This document shows positions 42,829 to 50,470 of a DNA stretch of 64,000 nucleotides, piece by piece; within the stretch, counting starts at the first letter, position 1; each line of letters opens with the position of its first letter. The notes below the pieces were generated by a model. That model saw nothing but the letters and a program-made list of their open reading frames with translations. It did not search any database and was not told the origin of the DNA. The position numbers were made by a program, and so were the translations under genes. The DNA comes from Gammaproteobacteria bacterium (GTDB lineage: Bacteria > Pseudomonadota > Gammaproteobacteria > Pseudomonadales > Azotimanducaceae): contig VXNM01000014.1 of NCBI GenBank assembly GCA_009840545.1, positions 183,197-247,196 of the forward strand. The letters are read 5' to 3'.

Positions 42829-43964
42829 CGCTCATTTGTATTTAAGTGTTGAAATCCTCTGTCTTGGAGGGACTCAAGACCTCACATTCGCTGAGCGAGG
42901 GCTTCCGAACGGCTTGAATCCAGCTTAGATATCCCTGCAGATAGCGGCTTGAAACGCCTCTCGCCTGTCGGTTGACGAAGGACTTCATGCCGGTGTGCAT
43001 GGCGTTGACTCGTGAAAGGCTGAAATGACCTTCCAGCGACTGGTTGAGCATGATGTTGTCAGAGATGAGATTCCTTGGTTCCGAGCTAGGAACGACGACG
43101 TGGGTGGCGGCCTCCGCATCTCGAGCCACGCTGCGGTAGGTGGCAAGACCGTCGGTGCGCAGCACCGATCCCTTCTCGATGCGATTCTGAAGGGCTTCCC
43201 TGATTTCGTCCTGATATCCAAGCATCTGCTTCAGTCGCGTTCCGTGCCGGTCAATGGCGGTCAGCACAGGCAGATATTCCAGGGACAAGCCGGGTCCCGA
43301 CGCTTCTCCGCGACGACGCGGGTCGCGCGCAACGGGAGGATTGCCACGCTTCCATCCCCGGCTACCCTTGAAGCTCTCCCGAAAGTAGGTCTCGTCGATC
43401 TCGACGATGCCCTTCAGCGGCTCCGGCTTCTTGCTGCCAAGCGCTTCGAACACCACGTTGCGCCAACGCCACAGCGTTCGCGGGGAGACGTCGACTTTTC
43501 CATACTTGTGCAAGTCGTCCAGCGATCGATATCCCTCCGCAAGTGCCTCGAGAAAAATGGACCACTTCTCCGGCTTGCGCATACGTGCGAACGGCGTGCC
43601 CGTCCTTCCGTTGAAGGTGCGTCCGCAGCCTCCCTGCGACGGAGGGCGGAATCGAAAGCGCTGCGCTCCTCGGCTGTCGAAGCCGTGCCGATACGCCTTG
43701 TCCTTCCCACAGTGCGGGCACTGTCTGACTTCGGTCATCGACTGGTCAAAATTCTTGAGGGCTTCCAATCCCTTCCGACTGCCACGCAACGAACGAGCGT
43801 GGTTCTCCAGCTCTTTCAACTCTCCCGAGGACATATCGCCCAGAAGATCCAGCATAAAGGAAAATGTCTGTCTGTCCATAGACAACTTGGCCTTGCAAAT
43901 CAATCGCTTGCAGCATATATGGGGTCGATTTGCCCCGTTTGCAACACTTAACTACAAATGAGCG
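42829..43964 (-). mobile_element. IS1595-family insertion sequence (intact copy)
   Basis: An element of about 1136 bases. Its ends are CGCTCATTTGTATTTAAGTG on the left and, as reverse complement, CGCTCATTTGTAGTTAAGTG on the right. It encodes one transposase on the minus strand with no interruption. The right end is flanked by ACTCGGTT but the left end is not, which supports use of the other IS end at 39609 as the outer terminus. Confidence 0.88.
42842..43879 (-). CDS. IS1595-family transposase (DDE type)
   Basis: Transposase of about 345 residues from ATG 43879; a TTG eight codons earlier is also in frame. The N-terminal zinc ribbon is RQCPHCGKDKAYRHG with a second Cys in SQGGCGRTFNGRTGTPF. 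The DDE catalytic core (ISXO2-like) begins with GIVEIDETYFRESFKGSRGW, the next Asp is in VLRTDGLATYRSVA, and the C-terminal part has RVNAMHTGMKSFVNRQARG. The C-terminal tail (SSRYLQGYLSWIQ, ECEVLSPSKTEDFNT) recurs in the left remnant and in the deleted element at 60348-60671. The frame is complete and probably active. Confidence 0.92.
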   Translation of the reverse strand: MDRQTFSFMLDLLGDMSSGELKELENHARSLRGSRKGLEALKNFDQSMTEVRQCPHCGKDKAYRHGFDSRGAQRFRFRPPSQGGCGRTFNGRTGTPFARMRKPEKWSIFLEALAEGYRSLDDLHKYGKVDVSPRTLWRWRNVVFEALGSKKPEPLKGIVEIDETYFRESFKGSRGWKRGNPPVARDPRRRGEASGPGLSLEYLPVLTAIDRHGTRLKQMLGYQDEIREALQNRIEKGSVLRTDGLATYRSVARDAEAATHVVVPSSEPRNLISDNIMLNQSLEGHFSLSRVNAMHTGMKSFVNRQARGVSSRYLQGYLSWIQAVRKPSLSECEVLSPSKTEDFNT

Positions 43965-44272
43965 ACTCGGTTACAGCTCAAGGATGCTGGAATCTGGTCC
44001 AGGCTGCCAAAGTATCAAAATATTTCGTAGAATTGGAAGGCTACCGGCATGTGGAATGCGAAATACGCACAAAAATCTTCATAGAGCCGAACACTTCGGT
44101 GCCATTGACAGTTTTCCGGTCTAGGCACGAAATCACGAGCTGTCATCTAGATTCATGAAGCTAATCAACGTGAGAATTTCTTGACAGACTCGGAACTTGA
44201 ACACACGATGTCATTTCTGTTTAAAGTGGTTCAACATTCCATTCCAAATTGGATCAAACAGGAATTGTTCCA

Positions 44273-46156
44273 GTGATTACAAGTCTCGAAAACCGCAAAA
44301 TCTCTTTTTCTTATGTAATCGTAATTCTATTTCTATTAATAATTTCATCAGGGATTTGCTTGGTATTATTTCAGGCTTCGAACTCTACGACGCTTAGCAA
44401 GACTTCTTGTCGGGATGCGCCGGAGCATAAATCGGAACATGAGCTGTTGAATTCATCAACAACATTGCAAAGATCAAGCGTAGGTATGAATTCCGTAAGT
44501 GATGTGAGCGATCGCCTGATGGAGCTGGCCACGAACACGCGCGGCTTTGCCTATCTACAGCTTTTGGACAGTTTTCTCCTCCAGGCCGATGTCGGACAAC
44601 TGGAGACAATAATCGATAAATCGAACCAAATTCAAAGTCCTCATGCCCTACATTTGACCCAAGACGAGGTCTTTCGTCGATTCGCATTGGTCAGCCCAAT
44701 TCAAGCAATTGCCAACTTGGACAAGATTCCTCAGATTCGCCGCGATCATTCGTTACGAATAATACTTGCAGAATGGTCACACTACGATCTAGACGAATGT
44801 GTCAAACATGTTAATACCATGGAAGAGTCTGATCGAGTCCTTGCATTTATCACAATTATGAACACACTCTCGGACACCTCACCCAATCGATTGAGAGAGA
44901 TTAAAGAGAATCTCAACATTAGTTCTGGTTTGAACGACTTGGTAGCTATGAATAAAGAATATGAGTCTCAAGACCATCCAGCAACAGATTGGAACAGAAT
45001 GCTAAACGATAGTACAGACGATTCGTCTCAGTTCCTAGAAATGCTACCGGTAGTCATGAAATGGATAGAACACGAAGGATTAGACGCACTTACTCAAGTG
45101 AGAAACTCCCTTGGAGATGACACCCTTCGGCTTCAATTGGTACATCGTGCATTGGAACTCCATTCCCGCTTTAGTCCTCATGAAGCATTCTCCTATGCTA
45201 TACAAACGTATCAAGCAGATATGTATGCGTCAGTACATAGGCTTGCCATGAATTGGGTCATTAGGGATCCTGATGCTGTTTTTGTTGCATTGGCTGAAAT
45301 TGAGTCGATTGAATTGCGAAAGTCGCTTGAAGAAGCCGCACTCGACGCATGGGCAGGTCTAAATCCGCACGAATTTCTCGACCAACTGGATAACCTACCA
45401 CATTGGTTGCAGGAAGTAGCTCAAGAGATCGCTATTCGGACAATGTTACTCGTCGATCCAAAGGAAGCGGCGAATCGACTGTTCGTGGACTCCAACGAGG
45501 GAACTCTTGGTCAAGCACAAACGATCGTAAGTTCCTGGTCCAGCATCAATGCGCTCGAAGCGTTTCAGTGGGTAGCAACAAACCCTCACGTCAGAAAGTA
45601 TCAACTGTCGTTAGTTCAAAATGCACTTTCGAACCTCTCAGTGGAAGAGTCCGAGCAAGCAATGCAAACCGCAACCGCGCAACCATTGAATTCGCTTGGA
45701 TTAGGAATGGAAGCATATGTTGTTACATGGCTTGCTAAGCAAGACCTTCAGGCAGCGAAATCAATGTTGCCAAGAACCCGCGAAGGCATCACACGACTTA
45801 TGGCCTATTTAGCCGTGGGAGAGCGATTGGCAAAGAACGAAGACTATCAGGAAGCAATCAGCCTAGTACACGATTTACCCGAGGACTACCATGCGAATTA
45901 TTTTGATGGTCTTTTTCGTCGTTTTGCCTCAGCGAGACCAGCTTTAGTTTACTCAGAGATAGAGCAACTTCCGTCAACAGAGGCCCGTTCAAGTGCCGCA
46001 AAGTGGTTGGTCTTATACAACCGATTTCTCGGCGAAGAATCACTGAGTGAATTACAGTTGGAGAAACTACGATCTCATATAACCAAGGAGGATCTTGAAG
46101 ATTTGAATGAACAGGACAGACTCTACGACATATTCGAACATCTATTGCAAGACTAA
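44273..46156 (+). CDS. Membrane-anchored helical-repeat protein of unknown function
   Basis: I recognise no named family. From the GTG at 44273 (AGGA nine bases before; a TTG at 44249 is also in frame) the protein is 627 residues. A single membrane segment (about residues 14-34, VIVILFLLIISSGICLVLF) anchors it, with the rest presumably in the periplasm. The body is all helical with a repeating pattern of about 30-35 residues, e.g. LAMNWVIRDPDAVFVALAEI, LDAWAGLNPHEFLDQLDNLP, IVSSWSSINALEAFQWVATN and YVVTWLAKQDLQAAKSMLP: a Trp, then Asp-Pro or Asn-Pro, then Ala. This resembles HEAT/TPR-like solenoids common in large unknown proteins of Verrucomicrobia and Gammaproteobacteria. It may be a protein-interaction scaffold. 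Followed by a small secreted protein. Confidence 0.75.
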   Translation: MITSLENRKISFSYVIVILFLLIISSGICLVLFQASNSTTLSKTSCRDAPEHKSEHELLNSSTTLQRSSVGMNSVSDVSDRLMELATNTRGFAYLQLLDSFLLQADVGQLETIIDKSNQIQSPHALHLTQDEVFRRFALVSPIQAIANLDKIPQIRRDHSLRIILAEWSHYDLDECVKHVNTMEESDRVLAFITIMNTLSDTSPNRLREIKENLNISSGLNDLVAMNKEYESQDHPATDWNRMLNDSTDDSSQFLEMLPVVMKWIEHEGLDALTQVRNSLGDDTLRLQLVHRALELHSRFSPHEAFSYAIQTYQADMYASVHRLAMNWVIRDPDAVFVALAEIESIELRKSLEEAALDAWAGLNPHEFLDQLDNLPHWLQEVAQEIAIRTMLLVDPKEAANRLFVDSNEGTLGQAQTIVSSWSSINALEAFQWVATNPHVRKYQLSLVQNALSNLSVEESEQAMQTATAQPLNSLGLGMEAYVVTWLAKQDLQAAKSMLPRTREGITRLMAYLAVGERLAKNEDYQEAISLVHDLPEDYHANYFDGLFRRFASARPALVYSEIEQLPSTEARSSAAKWLVLYNRFLGEESLSELQLEKLRSHITKEDLEDLNEQDRLYDIFEHLLQD

Positions 46157-46220
46157 AAATCAGTATTCCTTACTTTTAAAGTCACTTTGACACGAATCTT
46201 CACGGGGAAATGACCATCTT

Positions 46221-46682
46221 ATGAATTATGTGAAGTTTTCGATTAGCGCTCTGATACTGCTCATGACACTTCCAATTGATGCGGATTTAGACGGTGAATA
46301 TGTCATCGAGTCTCCAGATTATCCATCTGAGTTCGACATTGGAGAAACCGTTGTTTCTATTGGAAAGACCGAGGACGGAGAGTACGAGATCAGTATTTCT
46401 TTTGTAATTGGTTCATCAGTTCAATCTTGGGTGGGAGACGACGTCAAAATTGATGGAAACGAGTTTTCGTTCCAAGTCGACTACGAGGGATTTGATGCAC
46501 CTATCATGGTGTACTCTGGGACCGTTGAAGACGGCGAAATGTCCGGAATAGTGAACGAATTGGGAAGTCAATCCACCGATGCCAAAGACCGTAAATTCAT
46601 CGGTAGGCTGAAAGAGCAAGCAAAAGATCCGGAACACGATGCCCCATCAGAAAAATCAGGCGACGACTTAACCGATAGTTAG
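46221..46682 (+). CDS. Small secreted beta-rich protein, unknown
   Basis: A 153-residue protein with a Sec signal peptide (NYVKFSISALILLMTLPIDA). The mature part is acidic and alternates hydrophobic and polar residues as in a beta barrel: GEYVIESPDYPSEFDIGETV, VSIGKTEDGEYEISISFVIG, NEFSFQVDYEGFDAPIMVYS, GTVEDGEMSGIVNEL and DRKFIGRL. This pattern recalls lipocalin-like or YceI-like barrels but I cannot assign one. A charged C-terminal tail follows. The start has CACGGGGAAATGACCATCTT upstream, a weak ribosome-binding site. It follows the helical-repeat protein by 64 bases, perhaps in one transcript. Confidence 0.7.
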   Translation: MNYVKFSISALILLMTLPIDADLDGEYVIESPDYPSEFDIGETVVSIGKTEDGEYEISISFVIGSSVQSWVGDDVKIDGNEFSFQVDYEGFDAPIMVYSGTVEDGEMSGIVNELGSQSTDAKDRKFIGRLKEQAKDPEHDAPSEKSGDDLTDS

Positions 46683-47266
46683 TCAATTTGAGCGGTAGCC
46701 TTACGATGGGAGGAATTCGCAGGACTGCATGCTTTTCTGCGGACGAATGCCAAGGTAGATCTCTTTCGTCAATCTACTCTGTCGTCTCGATGTCAAAAGC
46801 TGTGACTTGTGTGTGTTTGCATCGATCAAAGACTTCGGCAATTTTTGAGAATAGCCAGCAGTTCTCTCGACGGCTCATTCTCATCATAAAATCGTTGAAT
46901 GTGCATGTGTTGGGGAAGCTCACAGCGGAAGCAATACTGGGTACGGAGCGGAACTTGCACTGGTGCAACCTGATGAGCGTAGCGCTGTCAACGTGCCCTA
47001 CGGCCTCAACCCCACCATGGTGCAGTGATCATCGAGTTCAGGTTGGCGGGACAATGAGCTCGTAGTTCGAATATCTTGAACATTCATTGACATTGCTTTC
47101 TCTAATAACAGTTGTTTCGTTCCTTTAAGTCTTGCTGTTTGCCTCAACTCGTCGCAAATGAGAGAGTGTGTATTTGAGCGTCGTGTAAACCCTGTTGTAA
47201 CATCCCTTTGAGTCAGATCTCAAATACATACATAAGACAATGGGCAACAAGCCTTCGGAGATTGGA
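46683..47266. other. Gene-poor region with relic sequence
   Basis: About 580 bases without a convincing gene. The longest plus-strand frame (46688-47065) is rich in Cys and Ser, has no ribosome-binding site and runs into the repeat below. Part of it (about 46930-47030) is richer in G+C than its surroundings and may be a relic I cannot identify. It contains the second copy of the phyH 3' end (47043-47146). Confidence 0.55.
47043..47146 (+). pseudogene. Long direct repeat, copy 2: relic of a phyH-like 3' end
   Basis: Aligns without gaps to 39426-39529. In the same frame as the PhyH gene it reads WRDNELVVRIS and stop, against WRDNEFVVQIS in the gene, and the similarity continues through about 60 bases after the stop. 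The sequence before 47043 is unrelated to phyH. Either the end of a decayed paralogue or an attachment-site-like duplication. Confidence 0.7.
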
Positions 47267-48184
47267 ATGGTGAGAGCAAGAAATACGTTATTCGCATGCC
47301 TCGTGACGATGTTCGTGTCCGTCTTTGCCGCTCAAGATCCAGCATACGCTGACAACTCTGAGTTCGCCTATGATCTAGCCGACGCAATAATCGAAGTCCT
47401 TGAAGACACCGAATGGTTTCAAGAACTGTCCGATTCAGACACTTCAAATTTTCGCGACCATTTCGCTGAAAGGTTCGACACGTTTCGTGAAGAATTCAAG
47501 GAATCAAGTGCTAACGACGACCGTTCGCTGCTTCAACGACAGCTTGACAGCCTCGCAGAGAGTGCTCCAGACCTACATGAGGTTCTCGATTCGTCCGGAT
47601 ACGAAAAAATGGAGCATCTTGAAAAGTATCGAACCCTTGTACCACTCTTACGAGAAAACAGATGGGGAATGGATGATTCTTCTACCTTAGTCAACACGCT
47701 AGACCGAATAGAAGAACTGCTAGATTCTGTATCGAGTACAGCGGTAAGAGGCTTTTTGCTGCGAATAGTGGGACAAGGGGCAGATCGATTGATGTATCAC
47801 TACTCATCGGCCCTGAACAGAGTCGCCTCACACGATGCAAGAAGGGAGAGAATAAGTGTCGTCGCCGATCAATTGCCAATCATAACCGGCGACTACTTTA
47901 GCTGTTCAGACAAGGCACATTCATCGTTGAATGGATGTTTTGCAGGGAGTGCGCAAGAGTATTTTGAGAATGAAATTGTCTTGATTGTGAATGTACTGGA
48001 GAACTATGAGAAGGATAAGAACGCAATTAAAGAATGGAGAAGACGCTTTTCCTTTGACCCTTACGACGAAAAATTAGAAAAGTGTACGGGGACGTACTCG
48101 GATGAAATAGTTTTGTGCGCCGATGCGATGGGGAAAGCCGCGGAGGATACCTTGACAAAGGTTCACCAGAACACTGACGACTAG
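47267..48184 (+). CDS. Secreted alpha-helical protein, unknown
   Basis: A protein of 305 residues from ATG 47267, preceded by CTTCGGAGATTGGA (an ATG nine codons upstream is also in frame, without such a site). A signal peptide covers residues 1-28 (TLFACLVTMFVSVFAAQDPAYA). The mature protein is helical and charged (AIIEVLEDTEWFQELSD, RLDS-type helices around EEFKESSANDDRSLLQRQLD) with four Cys, two near GDYFSCSDKAH/LNGCFAG and two in EKCTGTYSDEIVLCAD, suggesting disulfides. I recognise no family. It is the last gene of the unusual stretch and is convergent with the LLM gene downstream. Confidence 0.65.
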   Translation: MVRARNTLFACLVTMFVSVFAAQDPAYADNSEFAYDLADAIIEVLEDTEWFQELSDSDTSNFRDHFAERFDTFREEFKESSANDDRSLLQRQLDSLAESAPDLHEVLDSSGYEKMEHLEKYRTLVPLLRENRWGMDDSSTLVNTLDRIEELLDSVSSTAVRGFLLRIVGQGADRLMYHYSSALNRVASHDARRERISVVADQLPIITGDYFSCSDKAHSSLNGCFAGSAQEYFENEIVLIVNVLENYEKDKNAIKEWRRRFSFDPYDEKLEKCTGTYSDEIVLCADAMGKAAEDTLTKVHQNTDD

Positions 48185-48240
48185 CAGCGTGTCTGTACGC
48201 CTGTCAGGACTGTGAAACTGAAATTCGGTTCGGCGAATCA

Positions 48241-49185
48241 CTAGGCAAACTCTGAAGCAACCTCCTCCATGAATAGTTGGGCAGGTTCTTTAGTGTCCTT
48301 GCCGAAGAACTCGATCATGAACATGGTGCAACCCAAGTCAATGTGACGCTGAATTCTCTCTATACACTGATCCGGAGTACCAGTAATCGCCATGGGTCCC
48401 AAAGGGTCCCCGAGATGACCTCCAAATATTGCTGCCGCTCGTTGTGCGGCTAGTTCTGCTTCTTCTTTCGTCCGCGCGACTGTAACCAAGCATTGTTGAC
48501 TGATGGTTATTTCAGAAAAGTCTCGTCCAACCTCATCACAATGGGTCTTAAGTACATCAACTTTTGTGGCAAGGTTTGTCTGGTGCCCCGCCAGATTGTT
48601 CCATATATCGGCATGTTCAGCGACAATTCGAAGAGTCACCTTTTCACCAGAACCGCCAATGAGTATGGGAATCTGGCGGGGAGGCTTCGGTTGACACACG
48701 ACATTGTCGGCTTGAACGAATGTGCCCTCGAACTTCGTCTCGGACTCTTCACCCCACATTCGTCGTAGCAGTTGTACTGTTTCGGCAAGTTGGTTCAACC
48801 TATTCTTGGTGGAGAGAAACTCCATTCCAAAATCAGTAAATTCTCGGGGCATCCAACCACCGCCCAGTCCGGCGATCAATCTACCACCGGCGATGTTGTC
48901 AATGGATGCAACCATCTTTCCTAGCTGAGCAGGATTGCGCATCCCGGCAGGAGTAACTAGCGTTCCCAACTCCACTCTCTCAGTGATTGCTGCAAGTGCG
49001 GAAATTGTTGACCATGCTTCCAATATTGGAAGTTGAGGTGACTGGGGACCGTACAAATGATCGCAGACCCATAGGGAATCGAATCCCATAGACTCAAAAC
49101 TGGCTGCCGCGTTAGCGGTTGCGACCCAAGGCCGTTTTATTTGAGGTACCGTAGCTCCAAAGTGAACTCTTTTTGACATAAACAT
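48241..49185 (-). CDS. LLM class F420-type oxidoreductase, TIGR03560-like
   Basis: Luciferase-like oxidoreductase of about 314 residues. Group motifs are HFGATVPQIKRPWVATANAA, MGFDSLWVCDHLYGP, RVELGTLVTPAGMRNPAQLG, IAGGRLIAGLGGGWMPREFT and IPILIGGSGEKVTLRIVAE, which fit TIGR03560, predicted F420-dependent enzymes. Start is uncertain: the frame is open to 49275 but none of the candidate starts has a good ribosome-binding site; the ATG at 49185 fits homologous length best. It is divergent from the other LLM gene at 49397, so two LLM families share one control region. Substrate unknown. Confidence 0.87.
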   Translation of the reverse strand: MFMSKRVHFGATVPQIKRPWVATANAAASFESMGFDSLWVCDHLYGPQSPQLPILEAWSTISALAAITERVELGTLVTPAGMRNPAQLGKMVASIDNIAGGRLIAGLGGGWMPREFTDFGMEFLSTKNRLNQLAETVQLLRRMWGEESETKFEGTFVQADNVVCQPKPPRQIPILIGGSGEKVTLRIVAEHADIWNNLAGHQTNLATKVDVLKTHCDEVGRDFSEITISQQCLVTVARTKEEAELAAQRAAAIFGGHLGDPLGPMAITGTPDQCIERIQRHIDLGCTMFMIEFFGKDTKEPAQLFMEEVASEFA

Positions 49186-49396
49186 GTGGCAAAGCAACGA
49201 CGCTTCCGATTGTAACGACATGTGATTGGACACAGGTATCGAAACGAAGTCTTGGGAAGAATCGAAAGAACTCACGAATGATTAAGATATGCGCCTATTG
49301 GGAGGGAGGCTTGCATCGCATCAAGCACTCACCTCCATGTGGGTGAACCTGATTGGCTGCACTGCAAATCGAGAACTAATCTGTCGGGGTGACTAT

Positions 49397-50314
49397 ATGA
49401 AGATTGGCATATATGGCGGTAACGTGCGTAGAGGTGCGCCATTGACGAGTGTTGTGGATGATGCCGCAGCTATGGAAGATCGGGGATTTACCAGTTACTG
49501 GATGCCTCAAGCAGGGTCGTTCGACGTTCTCACCATGATTGGTGTCGTCGGACAAAACACATCTCGCATCGAACTGGGAACAGCGGTTATTCCAAGCTAT
49601 CCACGACATCCGAATGCTCTCGCGGAACAGGCTGCTACAGCTAACGCACTCTGCGGTGGACGATTGGTTCTTGGCGTCGGCCCGTCTCATGCACCTGCAA
49701 TTGAAAGACTTGGTCTATCCTATGATCGACCCGCGCATCATATGCGCGAGTATGTCTCGATTCTTCGCTCCTTGACTGAAACTGGACGAGTAGATTTCGC
49801 TGGCGACATGTATCAGATGCAAACAGGATTCGCGTGTCCAGATGCCCAACCCTTTCCAATAGTGATTTCTGCGTTGGCTCCGCTTATGCTCAAGGTAGCC
49901 GGCGAGGTAGCAGATGGAACGGTGACATGGATGGTGGGACGGAAGACCATTGGTGACCATACAGCGCCACGAATCAATCGAGCGGCACGTGATGCAAACC
50001 GTGAAAGCCCAAGAGTTGTGGTAGGAGTTCCCGTCTGCTGTCACGATGACAAGGACGAAGCGATTGCCCGCTCGATTCAGATTTTCCAGCACTACACGCA
50101 ACTACCCAACTATCGAAGGCAACTCGACTCCGAAGGACTTGATCAAGCCGGAGAAATCGCTGTTGTTGGCAATGAGCAAGAAATTGAAGCAGGACTTCAA
50201 GCGTTTTTCGATGCCGGCGCGACCGAAATAATCGCAAGCGTCTATCCCGCAGGACCGAGCGGTAGAGCTTCGTTTGAAAGAACACTAGATTGTCTTGCCG
50301 CTCTCGCGAACTAA
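49397..50314 (+). CDS. LLM class F420-type oxidoreductase, TIGR03564-like
   Basis: Luciferase-like oxidoreductase of 306 residues. ATG 49397 follows GTCGGGGTGACTAT; open frame upstream is not used. The pattern MKIGIYGGNVRRGAPLTSVV, MEDRGFTSYWMPQAGSFDVL, RIELGTAVIPSYPRHPNALA, LCGGRLVLGVGPSHAPAIER and VAGEVADGTVTWMVGRKTI is typical of TIGR03564, a family mostly seen in Actinobacteria and other F420-using organisms. It is the fifth LLM member here. Its divergent neighbour belongs to a different LLM subfamily. Downstream, after 156 bases, is the PiT-like membrane protein. Confidence 0.9.
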   Translation: MKIGIYGGNVRRGAPLTSVVDDAAAMEDRGFTSYWMPQAGSFDVLTMIGVVGQNTSRIELGTAVIPSYPRHPNALAEQAATANALCGGRLVLGVGPSHAPAIERLGLSYDRPAHHMREYVSILRSLTETGRVDFAGDMYQMQTGFACPDAQPFPIVISALAPLMLKVAGEVADGTVTWMVGRKTIGDHTAPRINRAARDANRESPRVVVGVPVCCHDDKDEAIARSIQIFQHYTQLPNYRRQLDSEGLDQAGEIAVVGNEQEIEAGLQAFFDAGATEIIASVYPAGPSGRASFERTLDCLAALAN

Positions 50315-50470
50315 GCAAACTCCTTCAAAACCCACAGCTAGTCACGGTTCATTCTGACTCCGAGTGAGTTTCGTGCAAGCTCGGGGTTCATATTTGTGTA
50401 ACACGCGGCTGTTATTCATACAGGTGTGCACTTACAGCACACCTGATGTTCGATCCAAGAGGTAGTTGAG

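Larger units (their letters stand above)
39609..43964. mobile_element. Composite transposon bounded by IS1595-type sequences
   Basis: The left outer end GGCTCATTTGTAGTTAAGTG and the right outer end (reverse complement CGCTCATTTGTAGTTAAGTG) are inverted repeats, matching at 22 of 23 positions through TGTTG. Outside both is the same octamer ACTCGGTT. The left flank is a truncated IS copy; the right flank is an intact copy in the same orientation. The inner end of the intact copy lacks this octamer. Cargo in order: PLP decarboxylase, broken RHH/EF-hand gene, broken ogt, glyoxalase fragment. Cargo decarboxylase and IS look richer in G+C than surrounding genes. Confidence 0.78.

Noticed and set aside
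43025-43951. Long plus-strand open frames over the IS (308 and 184 codons)
   Set aside because: Antisense shadows of the transposase, which has the zinc ribbon and DDE motifs on the minus strand.
43965-44248. Frame after the composite transposon (43958-44158) as a real gene interrupted by the insertion
   Set aside because: Joining the two sides of the target site gives only a short frame with a stop shortly upstream; no gene is restored.
46688-47065. Plus-strand open frame of 125 codons
   Set aside because: No ribosome-binding site, Cys/Ser-rich random-looking product, and it ends inside the repeat relic at 47043.
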